Under the pieces are notes generated by a model. The model worked only from the letters and a program-made list of their open reading frames with translations. It made no database searches and was not told the DNA's origin. The translations under genes and the position numbers were made by a program. A stretch of 64,000 nt of DNA from Kurthia populi (GTDB lineage Bacteria; Bacillota; Bacilli; Bacillales_A; Planococcaceae), in contig NZ_JBHUOR010000018.1 of assembly GCF_042686175.1 (NCBI RefSeq), positions 40,861-104,860 on the forward strand, in the 5' to 3' direction. Below, in pieces: positions 6,325 to 14,030 of this stretch (positions are counted from its first letter, which is position 1; each line of letters starts with the position of its first letter).

Positions 6325-9297
6325 CTACACCTCCATTATCGGTGGCATTACATCCTGTACAGATGCAAACCAGTTTTCGATTTCCTCACGCACAGACGTT
6401 GCAGTAGTTTGAGCGTCACCGCCACCTTGCACAACGATTGTTACGCTATTGTGATTTGTTACTTGTGCATTTGTACCGCCACCACTTACAACTGGCGCTG
6501 ATGAAGCTACTGCGCTTAAATCAACTGTCGGGCTTGTACCGTCACCTCGTAACACACCTGCATCACGTAAGCCTTGTGACTGGCTTGCTGTTAATACAGA
6601 TTCGTTTTTGTGTAACTCACCCATATAACCATCAAATGGTACACGCCCCAAACCGCTAGCATGAGAGCCGTTAGCCCCTGCACCACTCACATTCACTTTT
6701 ACTGTCGGCATTGGCGGCCAACTGAAGCGTGGGAATGGTGGCCAACTAAATCTAGGCATCGGTGGCCATGAGAATTTCGGCATTGGCGGCCATGTCCATT
6801 TTGGTAATGCAGGCCATGAAAACTTAGGCATTGCAGGCCAACTGAATTTAGGCAGGCTTGGGAATGTGAACTTTGGCATCGGTGGCCAGTTAAAGTTGAT
6901 GCCCGAACCACCACCCGCAAACATCGGTGTAACAGGTAATTTAACTGGACCTAATCCACTTGTATTGATGCTGCTAAGATTAGCTGGCACATTAACCGGC
7001 GCAATGTTGTTTGTGATTTTGATTGTGTCAGCCTTTAAACTAATTCGAGCGTCTGGCAAGTTACCGATAGAGTTCGTAAGACTTGCTGTATCAGCAGTAA
7101 CTTTTACTCTAGCGTTCGGCATATTTTGAATAGATGCGGCAATTGCAGATGAATCAGCTTTAATCTTGATTGGCGTCGCTTTCATGCTGTTCAGTTGCGA
7201 TTGTGCTTGCGCTGTATCAGCAGATACCTTTGCTTCAATCTTATCTGCTTCAATATTCTTCACGTCTGCTTGCGCTTGTGTGGTATTTGCGCCTACATCC
7301 ACTTCAACCTCTTTACCTTGGAATAGGCTCAATTCTGCTTCAAATGGCTTACTACCACCACCATTAAAGGCATTTTCGACTTGCGTCATTGCACCTTGGA
7401 CCATGTTATCGACAGTCGCATCTGGCAACGTCATGTCAAAACCTTCGAACATCTTACTTAGCCCATCTTTCAAGAACGACGGCATATTACTACCTTGTAT
7501 CGCTTGATAAATATCGCTACCTAAGTTGTTGAATAAGCTAGATATTTTAGAGCCTATATCCGATGCAAGATTACCTAAAGAATCTAGTCCGAGTATTTTC
7601 GACCAATCAATGTCGATACCTAACGCATCAAGCCCCATACCTAAAGCGCCGCCTTTGAAAATCTCTGCGAAATCAAGCTTCGGTATATTCTTGCCACTCG
7701 TCATGTCGGTTAGAAAATCCCAAACCGCGCCATCACCAACACTTGATAAAGCGGCAGTCATATCCATGATGTTCGTCGTTACGTTTCCAATTACTTCTGC
7801 AACCTTTGGACCGTCGCGAGAAATGTCGGACAGCATCTTTTGGAACCCTTCATTGTTACCTAGATTCGCAGACCAATTCGAGAAGTCGGCCATTAGATCT
7901 GCCATCCAGTCAAAACCACCAGATGCACTACCGCTAAATGCCGCGAAGAAATTAACAATACCATCTGTCGCATCACCAATGATTGAACCTAATTTCGGTA
8001 GATTAACTTTTACATAGTCGATAAACGCCGTCATCTTATCCGAGCCTTGTAATCCTGCTGTCCAATTCGAGAAACGCCCCATCATATTTTCAAAGCCTTG
8101 CCCCATCCATGATGTTAATGGCTCTAATGCTGTCATTGTGTTTAGAACGCCTTTGAACGCATTACCTAGCCCGTTGCCAATGTTCATTGTTAACGGACCG
8201 ATTGAACGTTGCAAATAATCAAAGAAGTTTTGCATTTCTGCGCCTTTAAATGAAGCATTTAAGTTGTCCATCAACCCTGCAACAGCTTTTGATGCGGCTT
8301 GTAGAATAGGTTGTGATGCACCTAAAGCTGTATTGACTGCCTTTGCACCGGAACTGACTACATCGAACATTGCTGGTTGCATAGATTCTTTTAAGTCATT
8401 CCAACTATTAACCACGCCATCTGTTTGTTTTTTCAACTCAACTTGCTGTGCGGTTAATTTAGCGTTCTTTTCGTAAAGCGGTGTAATCGTAGATATCGCA
8501 AGCATACCAACACCCATGATGCCACCGAATGCAATAGTAGCTGCAGACGCTAAACCAAGTAGACCTCCTGCAACAACACCAATCGCTACACCAAGCGCAC
8601 CGATAGCACCAACCGCCACTTGTGCAAGTGAAGCAATAGCAGGTAAAGCAATAAGTATCGCTGTTAATTTCACACCCATACCGAACAAATTAGGTGATAG
8701 TATGTTGCCGATGTTGAATCCTCCACCGACATTGAGGTCTGGCCCTCGAATGCCGTTGATATGTGCTTGTAGAATGGCTAACTGTGCATGTGCGCCTGCT
8801 GTATCTAAATCAACGTTAATATTACGTGCTTGCAATTCAAGCATTCGTAAATGCGCTCGTAACGCTAAAATATCATTCGTGTGCGTTTCAATATCTACAT
8901 CAATAAATACATCATTCGCATCTAATGAGTTCACTTGTTGTTGTAATGCCTGTAGTTGCGCTAAAGTTTCTGCGTATTCTGCATGCACATCAATAGTAAT
9001 ATCATCATTGTCTACGTTATTAATCTGTTGTTGTAATGCCTGTAGTTGCGCCATGATTTCGGCGTTATCTAAGATAGCGTTGATGTCGATAGTGTTGTTG
9101 TCGAGCTGTCCTGTCTGCTGTTGCAACAATTGAATCTGCGCTAAAGCACCATTGTCATGCAAATTTACATCAATGTTAATGTCATCATCGAAGAAACTTA
9201 ACTTCGCAATCAGTGCATCAATTTGCGAATTGACCGTAGCTAACTCGCTACCATCTACCTCCAAGTCGATATCGATATCTAAGTCACGTAATGCCAT
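6325..9297 (-). CDS. Tail tape measure protein
   Basis: The 990-residue protein has the size and place (after the frameshifted chaperone, before the LysM protein) of a tape measure. Residues 1-190 hold five degenerate units of about 30 residues ending in AQLQALQQQ-like helices; residues 200-265 are strongly hydrophobic (AILIALPAIASLAQVAVGAIGALG onward), the membrane segment expected for genome delivery; residues 801-864 are eight tandem octapeptides of WPxMPKFS type. The C-terminus resembles the SHASGLGRVPFDGYMGELHKNESVL motif widespread in Gram-positive tape measures. Start: ATG after GGGGTGAGTAG. Confidence 0.92.
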   Translation of the reverse strand: MALRDLDIDIDLEVDGSELATVNSQIDALIAKLSFFDDDINIDVNLHDNGALAQIQLLQQQTGQLDNNTIDINAILDNAEIMAQLQALQQQINNVDNDDITIDVHAEYAETLAQLQALQQQVNSLDANDVFIDVDIETHTNDILALRAHLRMLELQARNINVDLDTAGAHAQLAILQAHINGIRGPDLNVGGGFNIGNILSPNLFGMGVKLTAILIALPAIASLAQVAVGAIGALGVAIGVVAGGLLGLASAATIAFGGIMGVGMLAISTITPLYEKNAKLTAQQVELKKQTDGVVNSWNDLKESMQPAMFDVVSSGAKAVNTALGASQPILQAASKAVAGLMDNLNASFKGAEMQNFFDYLQRSIGPLTMNIGNGLGNAFKGVLNTMTALEPLTSWMGQGFENMMGRFSNWTAGLQGSDKMTAFIDYVKVNLPKLGSIIGDATDGIVNFFAAFSGSASGGFDWMADLMADFSNWSANLGNNEGFQKMLSDISRDGPKVAEVIGNVTTNIMDMTAALSSVGDGAVWDFLTDMTSGKNIPKLDFAEIFKGGALGMGLDALGIDIDWSKILGLDSLGNLASDIGSKISSLFNNLGSDIYQAIQGSNMPSFLKDGLSKMFEGFDMTLPDATVDNMVQGAMTQVENAFNGGGSKPFEAELSLFQGKEVEVDVGANTTQAQADVKNIEADKIEAKVSADTAQAQSQLNSMKATPIKIKADSSAIAASIQNMPNARVKVTADTASLTNSIGNLPDARISLKADTIKITNNIAPVNVPANLSSINTSGLGPVKLPVTPMFAGGGSGINFNWPPMPKFTFPSLPKFSWPAMPKFSWPALPKWTWPPMPKFSWPPMPRFSWPPFPRFSWPPMPTVKVNVSGAGANGSHASGLGRVPFDGYMGELHKNESVLTASQSQGLRDAGVLRGDGTSPTVDLSAVASSAPVVSGGGTNAQVTNHNSVTIVVQGGGDAQTTATSVREEIENWFASVQDVMPPIMEV
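6706..6897 (-). repeat. 24-bp tandem repeats coding for WPxMPKFS octapeptides
   Basis: Eight in-frame copies of a 24-base unit code for FNWPPMPK, FTFPSLPK, FSWPAMPK, FSWPALPK, WTWPPMPK, FSWPPMPR, FSWPPFPR and FSWPPMPT. The period is exact at protein level while codons vary, so selection acts on the peptide and copies are not a recent expansion. Confidence 0.93.
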
Positions 9298-9312
9298 CTA
9301 CTCACCCCTTTC

Positions 9313-9534
9313 TTATTTCTGATTTTTCTTCGCTTCATTTATCTTCTTAATCTGTATGTCAATTGCGGCATTGAACTCCATCACTTCATCGAGTGAGCGC
9401 CGTTCCATTTCCTCAAACGTTGACATACGTTCCACGATTGGTCGCCAAAAATACCAGTCACGATTTGCTTCGTTTTCGTAGTGATATTCACTCTTCGACG
9501 TCGTCTGTGTCTGTAAGAAAGCGCATCGCCGCAC
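9313..9534 (-). CDS. Tail assembly chaperone, second frame (frameshift extension)
   Basis: This frame overlaps the end of the preceding chaperone gene and has no convincing start or ribosome site of its own. It codes for an acidic, aromatic segment (ANRDWYFWRPIVERMSTFEEMERR) and ends just before the tape measure. Overlapping ORFs at exactly this place are the hallmark of gpG/gpGT-type programmed frameshifting, so it is best read as the T extension. The frame is entered by a +1 (or -2) shift somewhere after the TAA that closes it upstream, in the stretch including CGCTTTCTTACAG. Confidence 0.6.
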   Translation of the reverse strand: MRRCAFLQTQTTSKSEYHYENEANRDWYFWRPIVERMSTFEEMERRSLDEVMEFNAAIDIQIKKINEAKKNQK

Positions 9535-9772
9535 CTGTTACAGAGTTGATAACTTGGAACGAGTTTGGTAAGGCTTCGAAGAACTCGTAGTCTACTTTTG
9601 AACCTTCTTCTGTGAAGATGACATGTTCAAGCAGTTCATCAATACGTTTGTCGATGCCATCTTTCGTGCGGTTGATTAATTTGAATGTTTCGCGTAAGCC
9701 TGCTGATTGGAATTTAAATGTAATTTCCTCGCCATTAGCGAGTTTTTCTGTGTGTAATGTTGTTTTTGTCAT
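9488..9772 (-). CDS. Tail assembly chaperone, first frame
   Basis: A 94-residue protein if begun at the ATG preceded by GGAGAG (9772); a longer frame to 9844 (MIKVNPEVHD...) is also open. It contains ANGEEITFKFQSAGLRETFKLINRTKDGIDKRIDEL, fitting the helical chaperones that coat the tape measure during tail assembly. It lies between the tube and tape measure genes and shares its 3' end with a second overlapping frame. See the separate findings on the start site and the frameshift. Confidence 0.75.
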   Translation of the reverse strand: MTKTTLHTEKLANGEEITFKFQSAGLRETFKLINRTKDGIDKRIDELLEHVIFTEEGSKVDYEFFEALPNSFQVINSVTGAAMRFLTDTDDVEE

Positions 9773-9843
9773 GTTTAATCTCTCCATTTCTTTAACTGCT
9801 TTTTTTCGTTCTAAATCATGCACTTCTGGATTTACTTTAATCA

Positions 9844-9870
9844 TAAAAATAAGGGGCTAGATGCCCCTCA
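9844..9870 (-). promoter_or_regulatory. Hairpin between tube and chaperone genes
   Basis: On the minus strand GGGGC-ATCTA-GCCCC is followed by TTATTTTT and then ATG (9844). It can be read as a weak intrinsic terminator after the tube gene, or as a hairpin that brings the upstream GGGAGGTGA near that ATG. Confidence 0.5.
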
Positions 9871-9878
9871 CCTCCCAA

Positions 9879-10280
9879 CTACTCTTGTACGTAGTCGAAT
9901 ACTAAAATCTCGAATTCACGTTCAGTAATTTCCTTGCCGAACTCTGCTTTTGGTACTTTGTTTACCATTGCTTTTGTACCGCCTGCTTTTTCCTTTACTT
10001 CGTTGTCTGAAATAACCCAAGCTGGAACCATTTCTGATGTACGAGCAAGCTTCACCAGGTAATTGATGTACGGTGATGTTTGGTTTAATTTGATTTTAAT
10101 TGTACCTAATGAGTGGGTATTGATTGCGACACCAACGTCACCTTGTGCTGATACATGCGTTGTTACTGTTTCCTCGTCTTTTTCTGCTTCGACGAATGAG
10201 TCTTTTGCAAAACCTGTAATGTTTTGACCGCCTACGATTACACTAACTTTCTTAGCGTCATATACTGCAATTGCTCCCAT
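9879..10280 (-). CDS. Tail tube protein (DUF3277-like)
   Basis: The 133-residue protein follows the sheath gene and begins MGAIAVYDAKKVSVIVGGQNITGF, matching the tube family found beside DUF3383 sheaths (KPP10 Orf10-like). Residues KDEETVTTHVSAQGDVGVAINTHSLGTIKIKL form the beta hairpins expected for stacked hexameric rings. Its ATG overlaps the stop codon of a 10-codon leader (TAATG), so translation is probably coupled to the leader. Confidence 0.85.
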   Translation of the reverse strand: MGAIAVYDAKKVSVIVGGQNITGFAKDSFVEAEKDEETVTTHVSAQGDVGVAINTHSLGTIKIKLNQTSPYINYLVKLARTSEMVPAWVISDNEVKEKAGGTKAMVNKVPKAEFGKEITEREFEILVFDYVQE

Positions 10281-10312
10281 TATAAAACCTTCTTCCGTTT
10301 ATTTTTTTGCAT
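10280..10312 (-). CDS. Ten-residue leader peptide MQKNKRKKVL
   Basis: An ATG at 10,312 has an AGGTG ribosome site eight bases upstream, located in the 3' arm of a hairpin. The reading frame runs ten codons (five of them Lys/Arg) to a TAA that overlaps the tube start codon. Good spacing and exact coupling argue that it is translated; no protein evidence is available. Confidence 0.45.
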   Translation of the reverse strand: MQKNKRKKVL

Positions 10313-10342
10313 AATAAAAGCACCTATCTGATTGATAGATGC
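10313..10342 (-). terminator. Terminator-like hairpin after sheath gene
   Basis: GCATCTATC-AATCA-GATAGGTGC (nine pairs, one G-U) is followed by TTTTATT on the minus strand. The 3' arm contains the ribosome site of the following leader peptide, so the element may regulate translation as well as transcription of the tube gene. Confidence 0.55.
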
Positions 10343-11355
10343 TAGATAATCATTTCGCCTTTTACTGGCACTTTGTGGATAGCGCCCGCCAGTTGGAAGC
10401 TGAATCCTAAACCTTTGTAGATACGTGCCGCGCGGTCTGCAGCGTTTGATTGTGCGCGTGATAGAGTTGTGATTGCATAGTCTGGAATGTTATCCGTTAC
10501 TGAAATCATGTCCTGTGCTACACCTGCAAGTAATACGTTATCTAATGATGACGCTAGTAATGCAATACCTTTATCTGTATAAGCTACTTTGTCATTTGCA
10601 ATTAATTGCTCTTGGATAGCATTTGCACCATTCACGATTAACCAGTCTTTCGAGTGGACCACATCAATGTATTCGCCAGATAATGTTTTACCTTCTGACA
10701 TAACATTGTGGCCTGATTTTGTAACGAATGTCTGCATGTTTAAAATTTCGATGTCTGTTAGTTTTGCTACGCTGAATGCTTGTGGTGTGATACCTACTAG
10801 CTTTTTGTTCATCCATGTAATCGAGCCAACTTCTTTCGAGCCATGACCACCCACCCATGCTTCAGCAACATACTCGCCTGCTGTTTCGTGATAAGCGGCA
10901 AATGTGCGCTCGTATTTGTATAGCTGTAATGATTCAGCATCTTCTAGCTTCGTGATAGTCGTCGCAAACATCTTGATACCTTCACCTTCAACGACATCTG
11001 CGATTGCTTTAACGTCTGCAACTGCTTGTGTATCAGCTACAACAAAGTAGAAATCTTCATCGAAATGTTGTTGCAATGCTTTAGCTGCCGTTTTTGGTGT
11101 ATCGTCCGTAGCGTTAGGATCATACGTGATAATGCCCATCGTCTCGGGTGATGAATCGCCTTGTTTTAATAGCGTTGTCGCAATCTTATGAGCGATTGAA
11201 TCCTCACCGAAAATCTCGGCAATTTGTTCTGGCTCTGAATAATTCGAATAGCTTGATGGACCTGCAAGTGCTGCAAGTAAAGCAGGTTTACCAAGCCCTG
11301 TAAGTCGTGCGGCTTTTTTAATTTGAATCTTTACTGTGACGTCTTTTAATGGCAT
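10342..11355 (-). CDS. Tail sheath protein (DUF3383-like)
   Basis: The 337-residue protein begins MPLKDVTVKIQIKKAARLTG and contains MGIITYDPNA, FYFVVADTQAVADVKAIADVVEGEGIKMFATTI and the C-terminal AARIYKGLGFSFQLAGAIH handshake-type segment. These fit the DUF3383 sheath family of contractile phages, which is shorter than the T4 sheath. It is adjacent to the tube gene, the usual pair. Start: ATG after GGAGGGCTATAA. Confidence 0.85.
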   Translation of the reverse strand: MPLKDVTVKIQIKKAARLTGLGKPALLAALAGPSSYSNYSEPEQIAEIFGEDSIAHKIATTLLKQGDSSPETMGIITYDPNATDDTPKTAAKALQQHFDEDFYFVVADTQAVADVKAIADVVEGEGIKMFATTITKLEDAESLQLYKYERTFAAYHETAGEYVAEAWVGGHGSKEVGSITWMNKKLVGITPQAFSVAKLTDIEILNMQTFVTKSGHNVMSEGKTLSGEYIDVVHSKDWLIVNGANAIQEQLIANDKVAYTDKGIALLASSLDNVLLAGVAQDMISVTDNIPDYAITTLSRAQSNAADRAARIYKGLGFSFQLAGAIHKVPVKGEMII

Positions 11356-11841
11356 TTATAGCCCTCCTTTATTTCCTGTGAGTTCCACCTTGTCGATGTA
11401 CTCCATTTCTTTGACTACTTGCGCACGTGCTCGTAGTCGCACATCAAAGCCGACACGATACTCGTAATCTGTCGTTAAAAACGTTGTACGGTCCGTTAAG
11501 TCAGTTGTTTGTACAATCGCGATATTTTTATCTTTTAGCTCGTCTACACCAGCTGTCTCAAGATATTGCAAAGCACTGTACGCAAGTGTTTCTGCCGCTC
11601 CGACTGTACTCGCATAACAAGTAATCGAAGCAGTCATTTCAATGTCCTGCTCGTGCACCGCAGTTGTTCCGCGTATGTACTGCGCAGGTTGCCCAATCTT
11701 TTGACCGAGCATTGTAAATTTAACGCCGGTGTATGGATAAGGCGGTTGTTTTGCAGTTGTTTCAGTGCGGATTGTCGTTGCACCTGTAAACGTCTGCAAA
11801 CCCTTGATAAGAGCGACTCTAATTCCTTGTATATCAAGCAT
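11356..11841 (-). CDS. Neck/tail terminator protein (gp12-like)
   Basis: The 161-residue protein fits the neck terminator family placed directly before the sheath: PYPYTGVKFTML, then HEQDIEMTASITCYA and TTDYEYRVGFDVRLRARAQVVKEMEYIDKVEL. It probably forms the hexamer that ends tail polymerisation and joins the head completion proteins. The gene overlaps the upstream stopper gene by eight bases and abuts the sheath gene. Confidence 0.7.
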   Translation of the reverse strand: MLDIQGIRVALIKGLQTFTGATTIRTETTAKQPPYPYTGVKFTMLGQKIGQPAQYIRGTTAVHEQDIEMTASITCYASTVGAAETLAYSALQYLETAGVDELKDKNIAIVQTTDLTDRTTFLTTDYEYRVGFDVRLRARAQVVKEMEYIDKVELTGNKGGL

Positions 11842-12190
11842 TCGGATTCACTCTCCTTGCTGTGTAAATAAAAAAATCACCATACTCGGTGTGGTCGGCT
11901 TCTTCCTCCACTGAGTAGGTGACTTTCCTGTATACAATTTGCTGCTTTGTTTGTAGCTTGGTATGCGTATAGACTTGCCTATCGCTAGATGTATAGCGAC
12001 CACCGCTGTCATAGATTTGTTTGTCCGTCATCGGTACAATCGCACAATGAAGTGGCACTGGCTCGACTTTTTCGGGTTCAACCCATTCACCGTCTACCCA
12101 GCTCCCTTCTGCATTTTCGTCTAGGAGCGGCACCAACAGCACATCTTTAGCAGCATACTTGTTAATAAGTCTTGTAAAGTTATGGATCAC
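11834..12190 (-). CDS. Head-closure (stopper) protein
   Basis: The 118-residue protein lies between a gp10-like and a neck protein where the small head-closure protein is usually coded. The sequence (EPVPLHCAIVPMTDKQIYDSGGRYTSSDRQVYT...DFFIYTARR) is beta-rich, consistent with gp16-type stoppers. The assignment is mostly positional. It overlaps both neighbours by 4-8 bases. Confidence 0.55.
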   Translation of the reverse strand: MIHNFTRLINKYAAKDVLLVPLLDENAEGSWVDGEWVEPEKVEPVPLHCAIVPMTDKQIYDSGGRYTSSDRQVYTHTKLQTKQQIVYRKVTYSVEEEADHTEYGDFFIYTARRVNPNA

Positions 12191-12711
12191 TGTAAAATAA
12201 CCTCCATTGCCTGTAGCATAGCGCCTGTCTCGATAAGCGGATTGCTAGAACCTTTTTGTTGAACCGTAAGCGGCGCATTAGGTGGACTTTGTAACGCACG
12301 AGCATACTTTTGTATCTCTGTACGCATTTCAAGCCCTAGCGCTTCGTATAATAGCTCCACGTCCACGTTATCGAGTATAGCAAGCGGCACTAACTCCGCT
12401 GCTTTAGCCATAATGGCTGGTGTTGCTTGCTCACTGCCGTTGCGTAAAAATGACCGCTCCGGTATACGTATGTGTGTAGTAGACGCTTTAAGTCCAACAC
12501 CAAACTTAGCTACCCAAAACTTGCGCATTTTATCAGTGACAGGGATATCTACACCGTATTCGTGCACGCGAGCCTTACCCTTGTTTGTAAGCGTGCCCCC
12601 AGCGTATTCTCCTCCGCTAATATAGCCAATCTTTACGGAGCGGCTATTAATGCGGTCAATGTTAGCAATTGCCTCCGGTATACGATTTGTGTCGCGTATT
12701 CGCACGCCCAT
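12187..12711 (-). CDS. Head-tail joining protein (HK97 gp10-like)
   Basis: The 174-residue basic protein has a conserved-looking HEYGVDIPVTDKMRKFW segment, IRIPERSFLRNG, and the C-terminal SSNPLIETGAMLQAMEVIL, which corresponds to the DTG-xLxxSI ending of gp10/gpG-type head-tail proteins. Its place after the connector and before the stopper agrees. The stop and following start overlap. Confidence 0.7.
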   Translation of the reverse strand: MGVRIRDTNRIPEAIANIDRINSRSVKIGYISGGEYAGGTLTNKGKARVHEYGVDIPVTDKMRKFWVAKFGVGLKASTTHIRIPERSFLRNGSEQATPAIMAKAAELVPLAILDNVDVELLYEALGLEMRTEIQKYARALQSPPNAPLTVQQKGSSNPLIETGAMLQAMEVILQ

Positions 12712-12712
12712 G

Positions 12713-13030
12713 CTACCACCTCAACTTCCTAAGTCTTGTAGCGCGCAACAATGATTTAAAGGCATTGTCACGCTCCTCGCGACTCTCAAATGTTTGCGAC
12801 ATGCCCGCTAATGACTCTGATTTAATGCCCTCCGCCCCGTCAAAAGAAAGCTCTGAGTTTACGTATTTTGCAATAATACGTTTGACTCTCCCTGGCATCG
12901 GATTATCGTCATCAAACGATTGATTGAGATAGCCCTCAACAAAATCAATGGCATCATCTAATTTGACTTGGAGCGGTACATCCTCAACGTTTGTGTCTAC
13001 ACGTGCTCGTAACTCCTCAAGCGTCATCAT
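12713..13030 (-). CDS. Head-tail connector / DNA packaging adaptor
   Basis: A small helical protein (about 105 residues) right after the capsid gene. MTLEELRARVD...LDDAIDFVEGYLNQSF...RIIAKYVNSELSF is the four-helix pattern of gp6/gp15-type adaptors that sit below the portal. Several in-frame Met codons make the start uncertain: ATG 13,039 is possible, but ATG 13,030 is better spaced from AAAGTGG. It overlaps the 39-codon gene upstream. Confidence 0.65.
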   Translation of the reverse strand: MMTLEELRARVDTNVEDVPLQVKLDDAIDFVEGYLNQSFDDDNPMPGRVKRIIAKYVNSELSFDGAEGIKSESLAGMSQTFESREERDNAFKSLLRATRLRKLRW

Positions 13031-13136
13031 TCGCATCATCCACTTTCTTCGGAGGACGTTTACGTGGCTTTGGAGCGGCCGCTTCTTTCGTTTTAGGTTG
13101 TTCGACAGCTTTTTTGTGATATCGTCTCAGCAACAT
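13017..13136 (-). CDS. Small basic phage protein (39 residues)
   Basis: ATG at 13,136 is preceded by AGAGGAGGGATAAT, an excellent ribosome site. The product starts MLLRRYHKKAVEQPKTKEAA, continues with a Pro/Arg/Lys stretch (PKPRKRPPKK) and ends VDDANDDA. It overlaps the next gene by 14 bases. Short Lys/Pro-rich proteins between capsid and adaptor genes are common in such phages, but I know no function for this one. Confidence 0.6.
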   Translation of the reverse strand: MLLRRYHKKAVEQPKTKEAAAPKPRKRPPKKVDDANDDA

Positions 13137-13165
13137 ATTATCCCTCCTCTAAACTGTGAGCATGA

Positions 13166-14020
13166 CTACGCTTTTGTAATTTTCACAACGCCGTTGTCGT
13201 CACGCAGGTTCGTTGTATAGTGAGCATTCGCTGCTAACACATGTGTACGTGCTAAGATGTCGTAATCAGTCTCAAGATTTACTTTTTTCTTGTTAACGAT
13301 TTCAACAGCGCCGAACTTCTGAAGATATGAAGTACCTTCTGTTAAACGCTTTGTTTTAACAATATCTTTTACACCAACAAGCTCAGACACTTGTGCTTTT
13401 GTAACTGCCGTTTCTTGCGTCGAGCCGCCTACTGCAAATAGATTTTTCACTAATTTTGTGTAATCTTTCGGATGCACGAACAATACTAAGCTTTGCTCGT
13501 CCTCGTCGCCGAATACGTCAATAGCATCTAAAATAGCACCTGGCGTCTCCGCTCCTAAAGTTGACGTTAATAATGATGTGCCTAGCGTCGCTAAGTAGTC
13601 GATTTCTACTTTATCAGCCATCGCTTTCGTTAATTGTTTCTTCGCTTCTTCTAGCGTGCCAGTAACGTTTGTGATAACGGCTTTTTCAGTGACTTCGATA
13701 GCTTTACCCGCTTCTTTCACAGTCACTTGAGTAGTAGTCATAGACATTTTGCTCGTGTCCATCGGTACACCCTCTGTTAAATCCTCGGCAGGACCAACGT
13801 ATCCGTATTTTGGACGCGTAATCGTGTCACCTGGTTGTCCAGTTAGCGTGTTATCTGTTACAGCATAAGGTGTGAAGCGGATAGCTGTAGGCAACTCGGC
13901 TGAGATAGCGTCAGCTAACACCTCTGGATTGATTAAGTCCGATGCCTTTGTTTGAGCAAAGAACTGGATATCTAAATTAAGTAGTAACGGTGCACTTGCT
14001 ACGATTGCTGTTTTCTTCAT
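13166..14020 (-). CDS. Major capsid protein (N4-gp56-like)
   Basis: The 284-residue product begins MKKTAIVASAPLLLNLDIQF followed by FAQ, the LNLQFFA-type leader seen in many Gram-positive capsid proteins. Downstream are GDTITRPKYGYVGPAEDLTEG, ALGTSLL-type helix (YLATLGTSLL) and FVHPKDYTKLVKN, matching the N4-gp56 family of HK97-fold capsids. The start is the ATG behind GGAGAGATCAC; a longer in-frame extension to 14,092 lacks support. It follows the scaffold gene, as expected. Confidence 0.9.
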   Translation of the reverse strand: MKKTAIVASAPLLLNLDIQFFAQTKASDLINPEVLADAISAELPTAIRFTPYAVTDNTLTGQPGDTITRPKYGYVGPAEDLTEGVPMDTSKMSMTTTQVTVKEAGKAIEVTEKAVITNVTGTLEEAKKQLTKAMADKVEIDYLATLGTSLLTSTLGAETPGAILDAIDVFGDEDEQSLVLFVHPKDYTKLVKNLFAVGGSTQETAVTKAQVSELVGVKDIVKTKRLTEGTSYLQKFGAVEIVNKKKVNLETDYDILARTHVLAANAHYTTNLRDDNGVVKITKA

Positions 14021-14030
14021 GTGATCTCTC

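Noticed and set aside
5942..6412. Plus-strand frame opposite the LysM gene
   Set aside because: Phe/Ser-rich shadow of the Lys/Pro repeats; the minus-strand gene is clearly real.
6706..6897. 24-bp repeats considered as a CRISPR-like array
   Set aside because: They are in frame, without spacers, and code for octapeptides of the tape measure.
8516..9133. Long plus-strand frame opposite the tape measure (205 codons)
   Set aside because: Ala/Ser/Cys/Ile-rich low-complexity translation, no ribosome site; an antisense shadow of a repetitive gene.
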